A stretch of DNA of 64,000 bases from Ixodes scapularis (GCF_016920785.2 NW_024609880.1:60835292-60899291); one strand, 5' to 3'; positions 33,651-46,904 are shown, numbered from the stretch's first letter. Numbers and translations are program-made. Notes: a model not told the origin generated them from the sequence alone.

Positions 33651-35914
33651 GTAAGTGTCTTTTTTTCTTAGACATAAGCGGTAGCCTTGTTTAGGTTAGT
33701 AAAACGCGCTTGTGCTCTGTTCCACGAGTAGCGTACCGTGTTGTAGGCTTTCACGCAACCGCTGGATTGTCGGACAATATCAGTCATAAGTGCACAGGGG
33801 CCGCAGGAATCGCAAGGGACTCAGGCGACAATTGGTACTTATCCAGGTAGTACGTCAGGGAAACGCTGACTTTGTCACAAGATCTGCATTCCTAGGGGCC
33901 CAACCTAGGCCTAGTACGGATTTCCTCCGAGGTGTTAGTTAGTGCCCGGGCACACAGGCCTGCTTCTTTCTGCCAGAAAGCGCGAGCGCGTCCGTAAGAC
34001 GCAAGCATGGAATGCGTGCATTGAGCATAAAGCGGCACTGCAGTGCTCGATCCCGCACAAGTCATGGTCATTTGCCAGTCTGTGTCAGCATCTGTCTACG
34101 CACGGTAACAGAGCATATGAAATAACAAAAAAAAAATGGTTCGAATTAACAGCAGAAAAATGCTGCTCGCGCTTTTAGTGTCTTAATAAAACGATAAGAA
34201 TGCTTTTCTTTATGCTTCTTTGTCCTTGTTATTCTGTCGAAAATTTAGGTCCACCAATGCAATTCTTCCAGTTTGGGACCCGCGAGCAATGCACGAGAGC
34301 GTAATGAGGCACACTTGAAACGCGACCGAAAAATGCGATTTTGCTCGCCGGAGGCGCTACTCAAACTTGAGAGCTCAAGGCCTATTGCTCTGGCATTACT
34401 ATGGCATTTTCTGGCTCACCTCATAAGGGCGCATCGCTGCGGTTCACACATTGACGCTATTCCGTCTGTTCACTAAATTGCTCGGGGGATTGGCGCGCAC
34501 GCCCACTGCTGGGGCAAGCCTCTTCGTCCTCAGAAACTCCGAGTCCGGGACTTATTTCCGGAGAATGCCTCGGCACCCGTTCCGATACCGTCGCCTCTGC
34601 TGGAAATAGACGCATCCGCTATTTGGTCTGGCAAACTTGGATTGCACCTTGAAGGGTGTCTACAAAAGCACCATCCATCGACGAGCTAGTTGTGGCGCGT
34701 CACCGTTATTCAAATGACGCCATTCCGTCTCTTCAATCGGGTTCGTTATTTTGTTTTGTGTGCATGTTTATACAGCGTGAGTTTAGTCTTCCACAGCGAG
34801 TGACTTGTGTCTCAGTTGTACATGAGCAATTTCGCTAGTGCTTTAGTTATTTCACCAATGTTCGGTGTTTTCGCAGTAGCGATTCCTGCTTGTTTAGTCT
34901 GTCGTGCCCAAATAACGAAGTCCGCTCTTGCTTGAGGTGGCTGTGCCGCCGTAGTATTGGTTTGTACTGCCATGCATTTCTCTTACAACTGCTTTTGGAA
35001 ATGTTAGGTGATGCTGATGAGCCCTAATCCCCTCATCGATAGCCAGCAGATAGCCAGCCTATACTAGCCGTTGTTTAACGGATTGAGACATCTCAAAGTA
35101 GCATGGTGTCCAAAATCAGTGCTCTAGAAAGTGAACAAAACATCACGAATGCATCAGTGGTCCTATTCTCCCCTTGATTAAACACTGTTAAGGCAGAGTT
35201 TACTGCCTGAAACGTCGCGCCTAGCGTGCACCTCTTCGAATAATATGTCTATTCAGCTGGCGAATGTTCACAAACATTGTGAACACCGTTAAAATATATG
35301 TCGACGGATTAACTTGGTGTTTTGGGCTATCCTGATTCTCCCGCAGAGACCCGAAAAAATATTTGAAAAAAGGCGTTTTTTTTTTTGTTTTGTTTTTTTA
35401 GAAAAATTTTTTTTTTTTTTGGGGGGGGGGGGATCCCATTAATTTAGAACGGTTGCATCAGCTGGGTCGATTTCGAGAAGGCAAACGCAGGCCAATTATT
35501 GTCAAATTTTCTCGTTTGAAAAAAAAAGGGAAGTGGGTTGGCTTGTGGTGTTATGTTAAAAAATGCTCCTTTTGATATCGGAGAGGCCTTTCCCGTTCCG
35601 GTACGGCTGGCTCGAAGCAGACTTTTTGAGTATGGGAAATCCCAAAACGTTCCTTTTAAAATACGTTTTTACATATTGCTTGTGTAACAAACGCTAGTTT
35701 TTTAAGGAAGAATTTATCTGTCGACGAGCTCTATGCCCCCGAGCCTAATTCGTAGCAAACGGCACGTAACAGGACTATCACTTCTTCTTGTCGACTCGAA
35801 CCTCACGATAAAAACAAGTTTCTTCAGTCTTATTGACTAAAATACAAAGCGTCATCCCGAAGCGCGACAAGCTTAACGGTATCATAGAGGAAAGCTTATC
35901 GGATATCGTTATCT
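33651..35914. other. Intergenic; nothing recognised
   Basis: Moderate G+C with short open frames. There is a T-run/G-run junction at about 35400-35432. No domain or splice-supported exon. Confidence 0.4.
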
Positions 35915-36257
35915 TAAAGGGCAACTCCGATCCCCACTTTCGAATTTGAGATTATGACTGTTTTTAGTGTAGTCAGCGTCCCTGAATTGCAAGCTGTAAT
36001 TTTTTTCTCGTTATTGTGCGTAGTTTCAAAGATATCGACGCCTCAAAGTTTTACTTAGGGCGCGGCCAACGAAACCGAAACTAGCAGCTCGAGGCTCCGG
36101 CAACACTGGAAATCAGCCGCTATGTGAACGTGACGTCAGGATCGTTCTCGTTCAACGAGTACGCAGGCCGAGCGGCACCTATCTCTGTTGCACTAGCCTT
36201 CTAAAGATAGGAAGTAAGCTGTTTTTTTGTTTTTTTTTTAAATTTTGTATCGTACGG

Positions 36258-36425
36258 TACGGTGCCGTATTCGTACTCGTACGGTGCCGTAATCGGCGGC
36301 CGCCGCCGTGCGTGCGGCATGCCGTACTCGGCGCTTGTATACCCAAGAGCTAATGACTGGAAAACGAGTAAACTCATTCGGTACCGTACTCGGCGGCTGC
36401 CGCCGCGTGTGCGGTGTGTGAGGCC
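36258..36425. repeat. Imperfect direct repeat of 'gtactcggcggc…ccgcc…gtgcgg'
   Basis: Two blocks share the pattern gtaccgtactcggcggc, gccgccg and gtgcgg (about 36250-36325 and 36380-36420), with extra short gtacggtgccgta iterations at the start. Confidence 0.5.
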
Positions 36426-36654
36426 TAAATTATCATCGAGGCTCCGTGGATGGAGCGGCGTTGCTCCACGCCGCGCTGCCAGTGACGTACAGTACTGGGG
36501 GCCCTCTCGCTTTCGCGCGGCGGGTCAGTTCCAGGCACGAAGCTTCGAGGCTCTCCGGCGCAGGCCGCGACGCCCGAACACACGTGGGCTGGTCTGGACA
36601 CGTCTGTTTCTTTTTCGTTTTTTTTCTTCCTCGGGCGCGCGAAAACCGGAGTCC

Positions 36655-36789
36655 AAAGTCCACTCGTCGAACAGCGTTCACCCACACCTTCTCCGATTTC
36701 CGGTCCGTTGGAAACTTGTGAAAAAGCACCTCCGTCTTGCGCAGCGGGTTGTTCGAGCAGCCCACAGCACTACAAGATGCACTCGGCAT
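36655..36789 (-). pseudogene. THAP zinc-finger N-terminal exon (transposon-derived)
   Basis: The minus-strand frame starts MPSASCSAVGCSNNP and continues LFHKFPTDRKSEKVWVNAVR to RVDF. This matches the first half of a THAP DNA-binding domain: an initiator Met, a C-x4-C pair, the FHxFP box and the conserved W…AVRR. The second Cys/His pair would be in a following exon, which I could not find. The frame downstream runs into Lys/Arg-rich sequence that is probably intron. It lies within the inverted repeats at 35915 and 37227, so transposon origin is likely, but a host THAP gene is not excluded. Confidence 0.6.
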
Positions 36790-37227
36790 CTTTCGAGGAA
36801 GAGCTGGGCAGTCTTGGGCGCTCCGAGTTGCTAGCTAAAAAGAGTCTTGGAATCCTCACAAGCAAATAAACAAAAGGCCATACCGAAGCTACACGGGCTG
36901 CAGATAAAAGCCACATCTAAACACGCCAATGACAAGCCGAAGAAGTGGTGGTAGCGGCTCAAAAAAGCGCACTCCGCGCAACGCCCAGACCGGAGGAAAA
37001 AAAAAGAATCATACTGACGTCACAGCCCAATGTTGCTTTAGCGATCGGCAACCCGCTAGCCGCCCGCTAAGGAGCAGCGGCTCGCGGCGGGTCACATCTT
37101 TATTATCAGTATTGCCTGGGAATACGGCGTTCCCGGGACGTAATATTTTGGCTGCGGTCGTATTTGTGTCACTACAGCGATGCCAGTGATTTATTTCATT
37201 TTGAGTTTTGGCCGGAGTTTCCCTTTA

Positions 37228-39475
37228 CCAGATACGTGGCCTCATACCATCAATGATCATTCACGGTAGCGATATTTTTTCCTGTCATGCTCACTGGTAC
37301 ATCTTTTGTCATGACAGAGATGCCCCAAGAGGAGGAGGTGTGCCTTCCGCCATTAAAAAAAATATTCCTTGCTTTTATTTCGGACTTGTGGATAGTGGCA
37401 TTGTAATTTCTTCAGTTTGTGTTTCTTCCCCTTCAAACAAGATTATTCGTTCTGCTTATTACAGACCCCCTGATTATGACGCACTGTTTCCTGCCAATCT
37501 GTCCTTTATGTTGGCGGATATTAAAAGTCGTTTTTCTAAAGCTTATCTCCTCAATTTCTGCCGGATTGACTGGGCCAGTTTATTATTCGAAGTATCCCAC
37601 GCATCTAGAGATTTTCTTGATATTGTAGGACCCTTTATGGCCGCGTCCCTGATTTTTCGCAAATTGGGTAGCGGGGTCATGATCGCGAATATTAAATTTT
37701 GTTGATTTCTAGAGGCTAGAATTCTTCTCTATAGACAATATAAATATTCACGGCCACTGAAGTTTGCGAATTTTTCAACTCGCGAAATTTCCTAAAATTA
37801 GGGGCTCATGAACAATAAGGGTTTTACAGCATGTACATCACGCTTAACCTGACGCAGGTTGTAAACACGCCTGCACTCTCGTCTATCATTCTTGATATCA
37901 TCATAACTACATTCTCTGATCTCGTAAAGTCAATCCAACTGTCTGAATGTCTGTGTGATCACAGGATCCTACACGTTGTTCTCTCTTTGGCTGATGTTGT
38001 GAAAAGACAGATTTTAGCAATTTTTCACGTTATAATAAAGCCAACTACGAAGCAATTAATAATGAATTCGCAACTTTCTTTGACACCTTTGAACCCAAGG
38101 TTTCACGAAGATATGTAGAATAAAACTATGTTATTTTCAAGATTATGGTCGTTGACTTAGTGCCAAGATACGTGCCCACTCTACGAAATCGCACTGACTC
38201 ATCTAACCCATAGTATAATAAAAGTCATTAAGGTATGACAAAGTCATTGTGCAACAAGAGAAAACGACTTTCTGCGAAAGCAAAGTAAACTAATTTATTA
38301 TGGGCTTGGGACTCTTACTACACTGCACTCAGAAACTTCGCGAAAATATTTAGATCGTCGAAATCTAAATTTTTCTCAAGACTTGCTGGCAATCTTGCCC
38401 CAAAATTCGACAATATTTTTTTAAGTTTATGCCTACCAAAACCAGTCCAAGAAACATAAATTTGAGCGATCACAACAGTGAACCAGTCAAGGAGAGTGAC
38501 TACCCTGAAGCGGTAAATGACTAGTTTTATTCCAATACTTACAAACGAATCCCCCATATAATATTTCAAAATTACCCGAAGATGTGATTTTAAGCCACCA
38601 ATTACTGTTAACGTAACTGGAATAATTACACTTATTTAGAATCTTAAACTTTAATCCTCAGCAGGAACGGACAGTATCAATGCAAATATTCTTAAAAATA
38701 CAGCTGTGATTTTCCAGCAAGCTTCTTCATCTCATCTTTAACCAGCCACTCTCCAAAAGCTGTTTAAATTCTAATTGGAAGATCGGTACGGTTCTCCAAG
38801 TCTACAAGCCGAGAATTCAGTCTTCAACATCTAACTACCGCCCCCTTTCCTTAACCACGGTATCGTCTAAACTTCTAAAGCATATATGGCATTCGCACAC
38901 CATAACTCATCTGTCTAAACACAATTATCTCTTTAGACATCAGCATGGCTTCCGCAAGGGTTTGTTTTGCAAGACCCAGATTGGGGGGGGGGGGGGGGGG
39001 GGGTCCGAATTTGTTCACGAGTTACACACTAACCTTGAATGTCATGCACAAACTGACGCCATATTTCTGGACTTCTCAGAGGCATTCCATCGTGTTCCTC
39101 ATAAGCGTCTTTTCCCCAAGCTCTCCCTCCTGCAATTAGACCCCTTAGTACTTTCCTGGATTAGTCATTTGCTCGCATCTCGCGTTCAGCACACAGTAAC
39201 TAACGATAACTAATTAAGAACTAACAAGGGTTACGTCAGCGGTTGCGCAAGGTTTCGTTTTTGGTTTATTTTAACATTTTTTTATCTGAAATATGTTTTT
39301 ATCAGACGATTCTGTCATACATAACACGATTTTATCAGTGGACGGCAACTATTAACTACAGAATTATGTGGAGGAAATGGACCACTGCTGCAGAAAATGG
39401 TAAGTATAAATTAAAATGCAAACTAATTCAGTTAAACAGAAAATAGTCCATGATAGCATATCAGTGAAAGACTTT
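37228..39475 (+). mobile_element. CR1/Jockey-group LINE, decayed ORF2 (endonuclease + reverse transcriptase)
   Basis: Translated pieces appear in the right order. The endonuclease part has RGGGVPSAIKK and a YRPPDYD motif. The linker has QVVNTPALSS, SIILDIIITT and ECLCDHRILH. The RT has NYRPLSLTTVSSKLLKH, QHGFRKG, TDAIFLDFSEAFHRVPHKRL, a degraded GSVLGPLLF, and a DDSVIH remnant of the catalytic FADD box near 39300. Stops and frameshifts occur throughout. A G homopolymer (38982-39002) interrupts the RT. The copy breaks off near 39475 without a tail. Confidence 0.75.
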
Positions 39476-41840
39476 TCTATCTCAGTAGTTACCGGACCGG
39501 CAGATAGGGGGCGCTGACGCACAAGCCGCCATAAGGCGACTTCAACGTGTTTGGTTTCGGTTTTGGCGCACTCGCGGTTGGGTTGATGGGCTATGCATTT
39601 TGCCCTTAATTTCGTGATACAAATGTGTATCTCGTGTTGGGGACACTTTACAAAAAACAAAAGAAGTGATTCCAGCCTAAATTTGGGACGTTTTTGACCA
39701 ACAGCTTCGTATGGTTACGTTCGTCGGCAAAACGACCGAACTTATGTAGGAGGAGGAATGCCTTCGTCTACAGCCGCACCCGCTGGTGATAGGTTCCTTT
39801 GAACTAAACTAATACAGAAATAAATGCTTGCATGCATGGTAAAATATTAATTCAATCACCTGATTAACAATGTGCTGAATCACAGAGAGCAGATGAACTC
39901 GCAAGTTCAATGCTCACTGTTTAATTTTCCAGGACCTCAACTTTTTCTAAACATCGCCCGCTAGAAAAACCCTCTGTAATGGCGCGTAGACTGTAAACAA
40001 GCAATAATATTGTATCTACTGCTTTATTTTTATTTAAGAAATTAAGAATTAGAGAGCTGTTGCGATGCTTCATACTAGGCCGAGTACGAAATGTTTTCTA
40101 ATATCGGTTCTGCTAAAGTATTCATGAACACAGTTTCAAAAAGTTGCTTAGGAGTAATTTATTAGTTATACAACCATTTCCTCGACGCATTCAGGATGTG
40201 AGATAAGTGACAGCTATCTGTCAAGTGAAGTCTGACATCCGTTTTCCCTCAAATTTGCGAAATTAAATTAAAGGTTCATGAGAAATGACCTCCAGAAAGT
40301 TTAGCTGAAGTCGAGTGCACCACTTTATGGATCCTTAAAGAAAAAATTTGATTTCTTTTAAATTTTTTTTTTCTTTCAGTGGCATCGCTAGCGGCTGAAC
40401 GTAAATCTGACATCGGCAACGCTGCACTCGGGTGATTTCTATGCAGACAGCTTCGTTTCAGCATCACATATTGCGTACTTCAGGCCCCGCAAGCTGTCTG
40501 AGAAAAAACGTTTATCCAGGGAGCCCTACCATTTCTGTTTAAATAAATTACTTTAACTATATATATTTCGAAAATAATCAAAGCGCTTGAGTGACTGCAG
40601 ACCTTGAACCAAGCATAATGTAAAGTTTCTAAAAATTTATAGAGAAAACCAATCGAGCGAATATTTATACCGCGAAACTAATTTCCCAATATCATCAGAA
40701 AACTGTTTTCAAGTTCTTTTGAAGGCAGAGCACGATATTTTCGAGAAACACATATAATGCCCCCTTACGTTGATCATATTTGACGCGTATTAAGATCCTA
40801 AATGCGCGATCATAGATTTACCTCGCGCTTCTTATTGCAAATGTTACGCCACTATCACTAAGAAATCCCGCGCTGTATGCGGAATTCCCTTGATGAATTT
40901 GGAGCGACCAAAAAGTCCTTTATGCTCACGCCTTTAGTAATGTAGACATGAGCGCGTGCTTTCCCATCCAAGAATACGCAAAGAAAAAGTGATATAAAAC
41001 CTCTCTAAATCCAACTTGAAAATTCCCCATTAGGGTCATCTGCAAAGTCAATGTGCTCCAGTGCTAAGGCCGATTCCTGTGCCTCTTCTTGTGGCTTTAC
41101 ACACGCGTATGCTGCGGTACGCCGACCATGTCAATAGTCAAAACGTGTTATAAATCATGTGCGGGAGTTGTGCACGTCATGCTGACATGGAATTAAGTAG
41201 TAAAGGTCGGCATCCGAAAACACTTTACTAAGCAAGACACAAAACCATGGTGAAATTAACGCGACGGAAAACACGAAAACAACGCATTCGCCAAGGCGCG
41301 GAATGGAGAGCGGAGCTACGATTTGAAGCCACCTTATGGCGACCGCGTCACGTGATTCCAAGGTGGCACCGCTCATGCGACGGAAGTTAGAACGGTCTAT
41401 ACTATAATCAACGAAGTGATTGAACCTGTTTTCATGTACAAATAACTTGGCATGACCTTTCTTGGAAAACCCTTATTGAAACCGTTTCTGCAGAAGCATC
41501 CGAGACTCTCGAATTCATCACACAAACCCTACGAGGTGCCCTTCCATATGTTCGGAAAACAACGCCTCAAATTTGCATTAGACCTAAACTTCAGCATGCT
41601 TACGACTTCACAGCGCATAGACGTCTCACAAGAACAGGTACTCACTAGATTACAAACACAAGAACATACATAGAGCGCTGAACTCACAACTCTTTGTGTT
41701 TTGTCTTTGTTTTCTTCTATATATTGTTAAAACAAAACCTGTATATTGTTTTGCCCTTACTCTCTTCTTCGCCTATTAAAACAATTCATTAAAAAGACGC
41801 AATTACGAATTCATAGCGTTTATGCGCGATGAATTTGTAA
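39476..41840. other. Intergenic; nothing recognised
   Basis: A+T-rich with short open frames and no known domain. Two G+C-richer patches (39480-39640 and 41280-41390) have no recognisable identity. Confidence 0.4.
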
Positions 41841-41844
41841 GATG

Positions 41845-42395
41845 GAAAACCAACTAGCCCAAGCTGGTCTTTTAACAAGTTTTATTTACGGTATGCTGCA
41901 GCAATTTGTAAATCCCATCATTCATACACTGCCAACACATTGGAAGCGGTACAAAACCGAGTTATTCATTTCATCTTATCATCACACGATTATTTCGCCA
42001 GTTTTTCCTTAAACAAATATATTCGGATTAACCCCTTTGCAGTACCAAAAACAAATCCCCTACTCTACCTCATCACCTACTGCTCAGACCTCAAAGACTC
42101 TTTGCCAACCCCCGAGAAAGGATATTCTCTCGCCTAAATTATTCATGGGCTATAAAAGAAAATTTCGGTAACACTAATGTGTTTTATTTACTCCTCATTT
42201 TTCCAGCCATTTCCGAATGGGACCAGCTAACATCATCTATGGCTACCATCAACAACACAACAGTGTTCCTTAATAATCTTCGAATTCATATTTCTGAGTG
42301 CTCTTTCAGTTGTATTTTCATTTGTATTACACTGCCGTCCTCACGTAACGCCCCAAAGGGAGCCTTTAAAGCGGAAATAATTTAAATTTAAAAAA
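41845..42395 (+). mobile_element. CR1-like LINE, C-terminal and 3' fragment
   Basis: Shifted frames give YAAAICNPSFIH, TLEAVQNRVIHFILSSH, a SLxxALxLxPL-like stretch, RLNYSWAIKE, and finally SEWDQLTSSMATINNTTVF. This matches the end of CR1 ORF2 proteins. The 3' end reads cacgtaacgccccaaaggg, then agcctttaaagcgg and an A/T tail. It is analogous to the other LINE tails here. Confidence 0.6.
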
Positions 42396-44060
42396 GTGCC
42401 ACGCTTGAGCCAAGGATTCCACGTGCAAAACGAAGAACCGACAGTGAAGCCTAAGTCGGTCAGTTCTTTGGCAATTTACTCCAAAAGATTCCAGATGACA
42501 GCCAAACTGCGAGCAGCGAAGCCCAACTTTGACATTTGCTTGGCGAATTTCGGCCAAGATTCTCAAACGGTGGCAAAGAAGGGTCAAGTCTGGCATTACG
42601 TTTGTTCTTGGGACTTTTTAAGGCCCTGAATTTCTATACAAAAAACAAAATTTGACTCAAAGAACTGTGGTACCTGGGTAAGCGTTATTAACTCCTTAAT
42701 GACGCCTCCAGAAACTTCACGATTTCAAATAAGAACATGTGCGGCGGCCGATTTTTTTGTGTGCAAAATACATACGCCACTCGCAAAAGTGCAATTTTAC
42801 AGCTGCCGGAATCCGTCCTTTCGCAGTTTCTTCTTGTTTACAGCAGCAGTACAATCAACGACATTAGTAATTTAACAAAAAAAATATTTAAAGTAGTTTT
42901 TAATGCCTTTTTTTTAGGTAGTACAGAAATTTTATAATGATTTATTTTACTTATGGGTCAATTACACATTTCCGCCAGCTCAAATATTGAAGTAGCCGTT
43001 ATAGAGAATTTTAATTACACATCAAACATTAATGTGTGTGTTTCTTTTTTAATTTCTTTTGGGGACGAGAGCAATTTCTTTAGGTTCTTTTTTTATAGAA
43101 AAGACGAGGCGGCACCGCACCTGTTCGTTAACGTCTTACCCATGTAGGGACCTGGGAATTGGTGACAACCCGATCGAGACTGATTTTCAGCCTTGTATAC
43201 CTCACAACATTGTAGGGAATCCCAGGCTTGTTAAAACGATGAAATCTAACTTGATAACAATTTAGGAAACATTAGTTTTGGTTTTCGCGAAATAAGAAGA
43301 GAGCGTAGATAATATTCCTTCACAATGACAAGATCTTCCGACTATTTGTGATAATTTTATTGTGAAGACTACGAGCCAGATGTGCCAGCATGACTCGCCG
43401 ACACCATTGACAAGCATAAAGCTGACATATTCTTATATAATACTTTGTACTTTTCTTTCTATATGCACTAGTAATATACAACCTAGGATGTGCAAAAGTG
43501 TTGCCCTTACTCAATGCGCTCAGTTTTGGCAAGTATTTTTTCAGCCAAGTCAGATGGCTATAATTAATATACATAGATACATTTTTCGCCTAAGAGGTCA
43601 TTATGTTTTAGATTCATAGACGCAGGTTAATTATACAGGGTGTTTCTTTAGAACTTATAGAGTGTTTTAAAAATGTCACGAAAGTTACACCAATGCGATC
43701 TGTGCAGGTGAGGTATGCGGCTATTGGAAAATATTATAACAAAAAAATCGCCGCGATAATTCCAATAATAAACTGATATTTGTTAATTCGCTCTTAAAAT
43801 GGGGAAAAACATGGATTTAATAAGAAAATCCTTGAGCGTCATCGAATACCACTCAAAATTTAAATAAAAAAATATATGAAGACACATGAGAAGCGTGGGG
43901 TCGCGCTGAAAAGCTACCACTCATGCAACAGGCACAACGATCCGAAAACGAGGATGATAAGATTATCATCCGCGTTGTCACCGCACTTGTGACTGAATGG
44001 GAAGTTTATCGCTTTCCCGCGCGTCCCACGTGATTCAAGGTTTTTTTGTTTTTTTTTAAA
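42396..44060. other. Intergenic; possible transposon end at about 43637
   Basis: A TACAGGGTGTTTCTTTAGAAC sequence at about 43636 resembles the end of mariner-like MITEs, but no opposite end was found. Otherwise A+T-rich without supported genes. Confidence 0.35.
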
Positions 44061-44064
44061 TGGA

Positions 44065-44140
44065 CTGATTTATTTATTTATTCAAAATACCTCAAAGGCC
44101 CGGTGGGCATTACATGAGGGGGGGTTATTAATGGTTTTAG
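44065..44140 (-). mobile_element. CR1-like LINE 3' tail, minus strand
   Basis: On the minus strand it reads cccccctcatgtaatgcccac, then cgggcctttgaggtat and an AAAT array. TGTAATGCC…GGCCTTTGAGGTA plus (AAAT)n is the same tail type as at 3430. Only the tail is recognisable. Confidence 0.6.
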
Positions 44141-45300
44141 ATGACGCTGACCACTGTCCTTAATGGAAAATGTGTCCCTTTTCACTAATTAAGAAGGTAA
44201 TTAAAACATTTTACATAATCATTCTAATTATCGTGACAATTATTCCTCTCTAATATTTCCCCAGTGAAAGTCTAGCTTTCACGGCTTTTTTGTTACAAAT
44301 TTCTAAAGCCTAAAAAATACCCGTACATCTCCAAAGCAGAGCTCCTCAAACCTTCAAATTTAATTATAGGCATTACACACACCAAACAAAACGTGTAACA
44401 TCCATTCTACATTAAAATCGTGCCACCATGTTAAAAAAGCTTTATCACCCCATGGTGGTACCAAAGCGAGTCACACAGCGAAGTAAAAGAGAACATTTAG
44501 GTCGAAGCCGGACCCCGATACACCCAGCGTAAAACAGAACGCTGCCGCCATCTCTGAGCACCTTTCAGAAACTCGCTTTTGTGAAAGGAGAAGTATAAGA
44601 GAGCGAGCGAGAAGCGTTTTGTGGGAACGAAAAAAAGAAAAAAAAAAGTAGAGTTATGAGCGGCAAAGTTGCGAAGAGAGATGGCGCCACCATTCTACTC
44701 AGTCGAGTAGAGAGCCTGAATCGAAGAGAGGGCTCAATCTTTTGAGTAATCTCCAACCATGAGGAGCGTTTGCAATTTAATGGCGGACGTCTCCTGCCAA
44801 AATAGATCAGAAGTGCGCATGCGCTGCGTCATCCGTGGCGAGAAGTAAAGCAGGTGGAAAGGCGGAGACGCTTTCAAACGATCAACGTTTGTGCCGCCTC
44901 CTCGCCGCTCGTATTGCAAACGCGGCCCGTAAACCACGTGACCCCAATCAAGAAGTTGAAGACCCTGTCTAACATAGGCCCTCTGGTTGAGAAGTTATCT
45001 TCCAGCACGCTACAGATAATAGCGCCCTTTAATGCTCATATACATTGTGTTTGATTTTTATTTTGATGCATTCATGAGGAGGTGTCAGAGGTGCACACTT
45101 GCCGACCTAAAGTCCCTCGATACCTTTTTTTAGGAGTAGCGACAACCGATACAAATGACAAAGCACAATCCGTAGGAACAAAAATGGTGTCATTCAGTTC
45201 AGTCCTCTGCTGTGCGCCGCCATTCGCTTTCGAAAACGCGCATCGTGACCCAGTCGAGGCTTTAAAGAATGTCGCTAGATCTAGGAAGCTCGTATCTATA
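44141..45300. other. Intergenic; nothing recognised
   Basis: Short open frames only; a TATA-like gaagtataagag near 44590 has no gene attached. Confidence 0.35.
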
Positions 45301-45525
45301 GTTCATTTCAGCTTAGGCCCGAGCGCGGCCCATGTTATGAGCCGAAGAACCAATCAAACAGTAAAAGAGGACGACGTCATGCCGTGCTTTCTTCAGTTGA
45401 TAGGACCAGTCGGTATTCGCCGTTTCTCTGTGCGTGCTCCCCCGCCGGCTCATTCTATAAAGCGCAGAGAGCACGCCATGACGCTGCGCTTTTGGCGCTG
45501 TATGATTGGCCCTTCGGCTCATTAC

Positions 45526-46904
45526 TAGGGTGTGTACTTTCCGGTGTTTATTTGTGAGAAAAATCGGCGGATGTTTTTCGGTGTTTATTTATTTTCGAAA
45601 CACCGGTGTATTTCGGTGGAACGTCTCACGACGAGGATAAAATCGGTGATTATCGGTGGAAACAAATGCGATTGATCACAGAAAGAGAGTCCTAATTTTA
45701 TTCACATATTTCATACACTTCTTGAGGAAGCATATATTTCTCACACTTGGTTATTATAGTGGATGCGAGCATACTTCGAGAGGCTTGAATCCGTCATGGC
45801 AGCACGTTCCTTGCGGTTCAGAACCCGCAATTTTGAAAACACACGCTCCACATTTTCGCTGGACACAGGAAATCCCAAAATGTCCAGCCAGGCTTGGGTC
45901 AGTAGACTCCAGTCAGGTAAATGAAGTTTCCAAAATAACACTGGATCAACGGTGCTAGTCACAGCATACTGGCGGTAACAAAGAGACTCTGATTCTAGGT
46001 CACTCAGCTAGCTCTCGTCTCGGAGGACCAGCCGATAGATACTTTCATAAGGCAAAAATCCCTCTGGTAGCTCCACGTTTATGCACAGATTAACAATTGG
46101 CACGCGGAACCAGAACGACGATTCATCCATGAAATCTGTAGCGTAGTCATCCTGAGCTTTCCGCTTACTTCCCATCCTGGTGGCATTCTATTCCGCGTGA
46201 CGACGAAAGGAAGCAAGTCTCGCGTTGAGACAACCCGCAGACGCGGGACAAACGCGCCTTCTCAAACACGTCTGGAAATTCTTTTACAGAACGGTTCTTT
46301 TATATACAGCGAAAAACTCCCCCGCCAACAAAACCCTTTTTCCGTTTCCCCAAAAGCCCATAGAAACTAAACAGATAACAAGGAACGCATCTCAGTTCTG
46401 AAAGTTCAGTAGCCCTGTATGACACGGACGTTGGCATTCTCTTCCAGGAACCACAGCAACCTCTGAATACATGGCTTGCACCGACATTACTAGGCCAGAC
46501 ACAATGGGGAAAAGGCACGTGAGAGCGTATACCTCCGCTGCGTTAATTTTTCCACAAAAGGCGGCCATGGGCGACACAATGGGGGAAAGGCGTGTGAGAG
46601 CTTAGCTTTCACTGCGTTAACTGGGCGCTTTTCACCCCCAGAAAGGAGGGCGGACTGACGCCACGTGCAAGCCATGTATAGACACTGAAAGAATGCAGGA
46701 TCCACGAGATAACACGTTTGACGAACTTCTACGGGGAAAGGGTTTCGCTAGGTCGGAAAAGTGCAACGACCGGTGTTTTTCGGTTTTAACCGGGGCGAAA
46801 ATATCCAACCACTGGTGTTTTTCGGTTTTAACCGATTTTGTATTTTCGTCACCGACGGATGTTTATCGGTGTTTTTCGGTTAAAACCGGAAAATACACAC
46901 CCTA
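45526..46904 (-). mobile_element. hAT-superfamily transposon with 8-bp target duplication
   Basis: The ends are TAGGGTGTGTACTTTCCGG and its inverted partner (complement TAGGGTGTGTATTTTCCGG). The flanks are CTCATTAC (45518-45525) and CTCATAAC (46905-46912), an 8-bp duplication with one mismatch. CGGTGTTTTTCGG motifs are repeated at both ends. The minus strand keeps a hAT dimerisation-domain remnant. A direct repeat of about 50 bases (46497-46545 and 46572-46621, sharing gacacaatgggg and ctgcgttaa) lies in the interior. Confidence 0.88.
45741..46175 (-). pseudogene. hAT transposase remnant (C-terminal dimerisation domain)
   Basis: The minus-strand frame from an ATG at 46175 reads MGSKRKAQDD and VELPEGFLPYESIYRLVLRD, then one TAG. 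In the same frame it continues DPVLFWKLHLPDWSLL, LDILGFPVSSENVERVFSKL, ERAAMTDSSLSKYARIH and a stop at 45741. DPxxFWK…FPxSSxxxERVFS…LS is the hAT dimerisation region. The BED zinc finger and RNase H-like catalytic core are missing, so this is an internally deleted copy with one in-frame stop. Confidence 0.8.

Larger units (their letters stand above)
35915..37227 (-). mobile_element. Candidate THAP-bearing DNA transposon (P-like or related), decayed
   Basis: The left end TAAAGGGCAACTCCG (35915) pairs with an inverted right end whose complement reads TAAAGGGAAACTCCG (ending 37227). Between them, on the minus strand, is a THAP-domain start exon. The element is 1,313 bp. No matching 8-bp target duplication could be seen, so the boundaries may be off by a few bases. 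It adjoins a LINE fragment on its right. Superfamily is uncertain: THAP domains occur in P elements and in ISL2EU-type transposons. Confidence 0.55.

Noticed and set aside
36262..36834. 190-codon plus-strand frame
   Set aside because: Opposite the THAP exon in Arg-rich, G+C-rich sequence; an antisense shadow.
45082..45528. 148-codon plus-strand frame
   Set aside because: It runs through a MITE arm and ends at a hAT insertion point; no domain.
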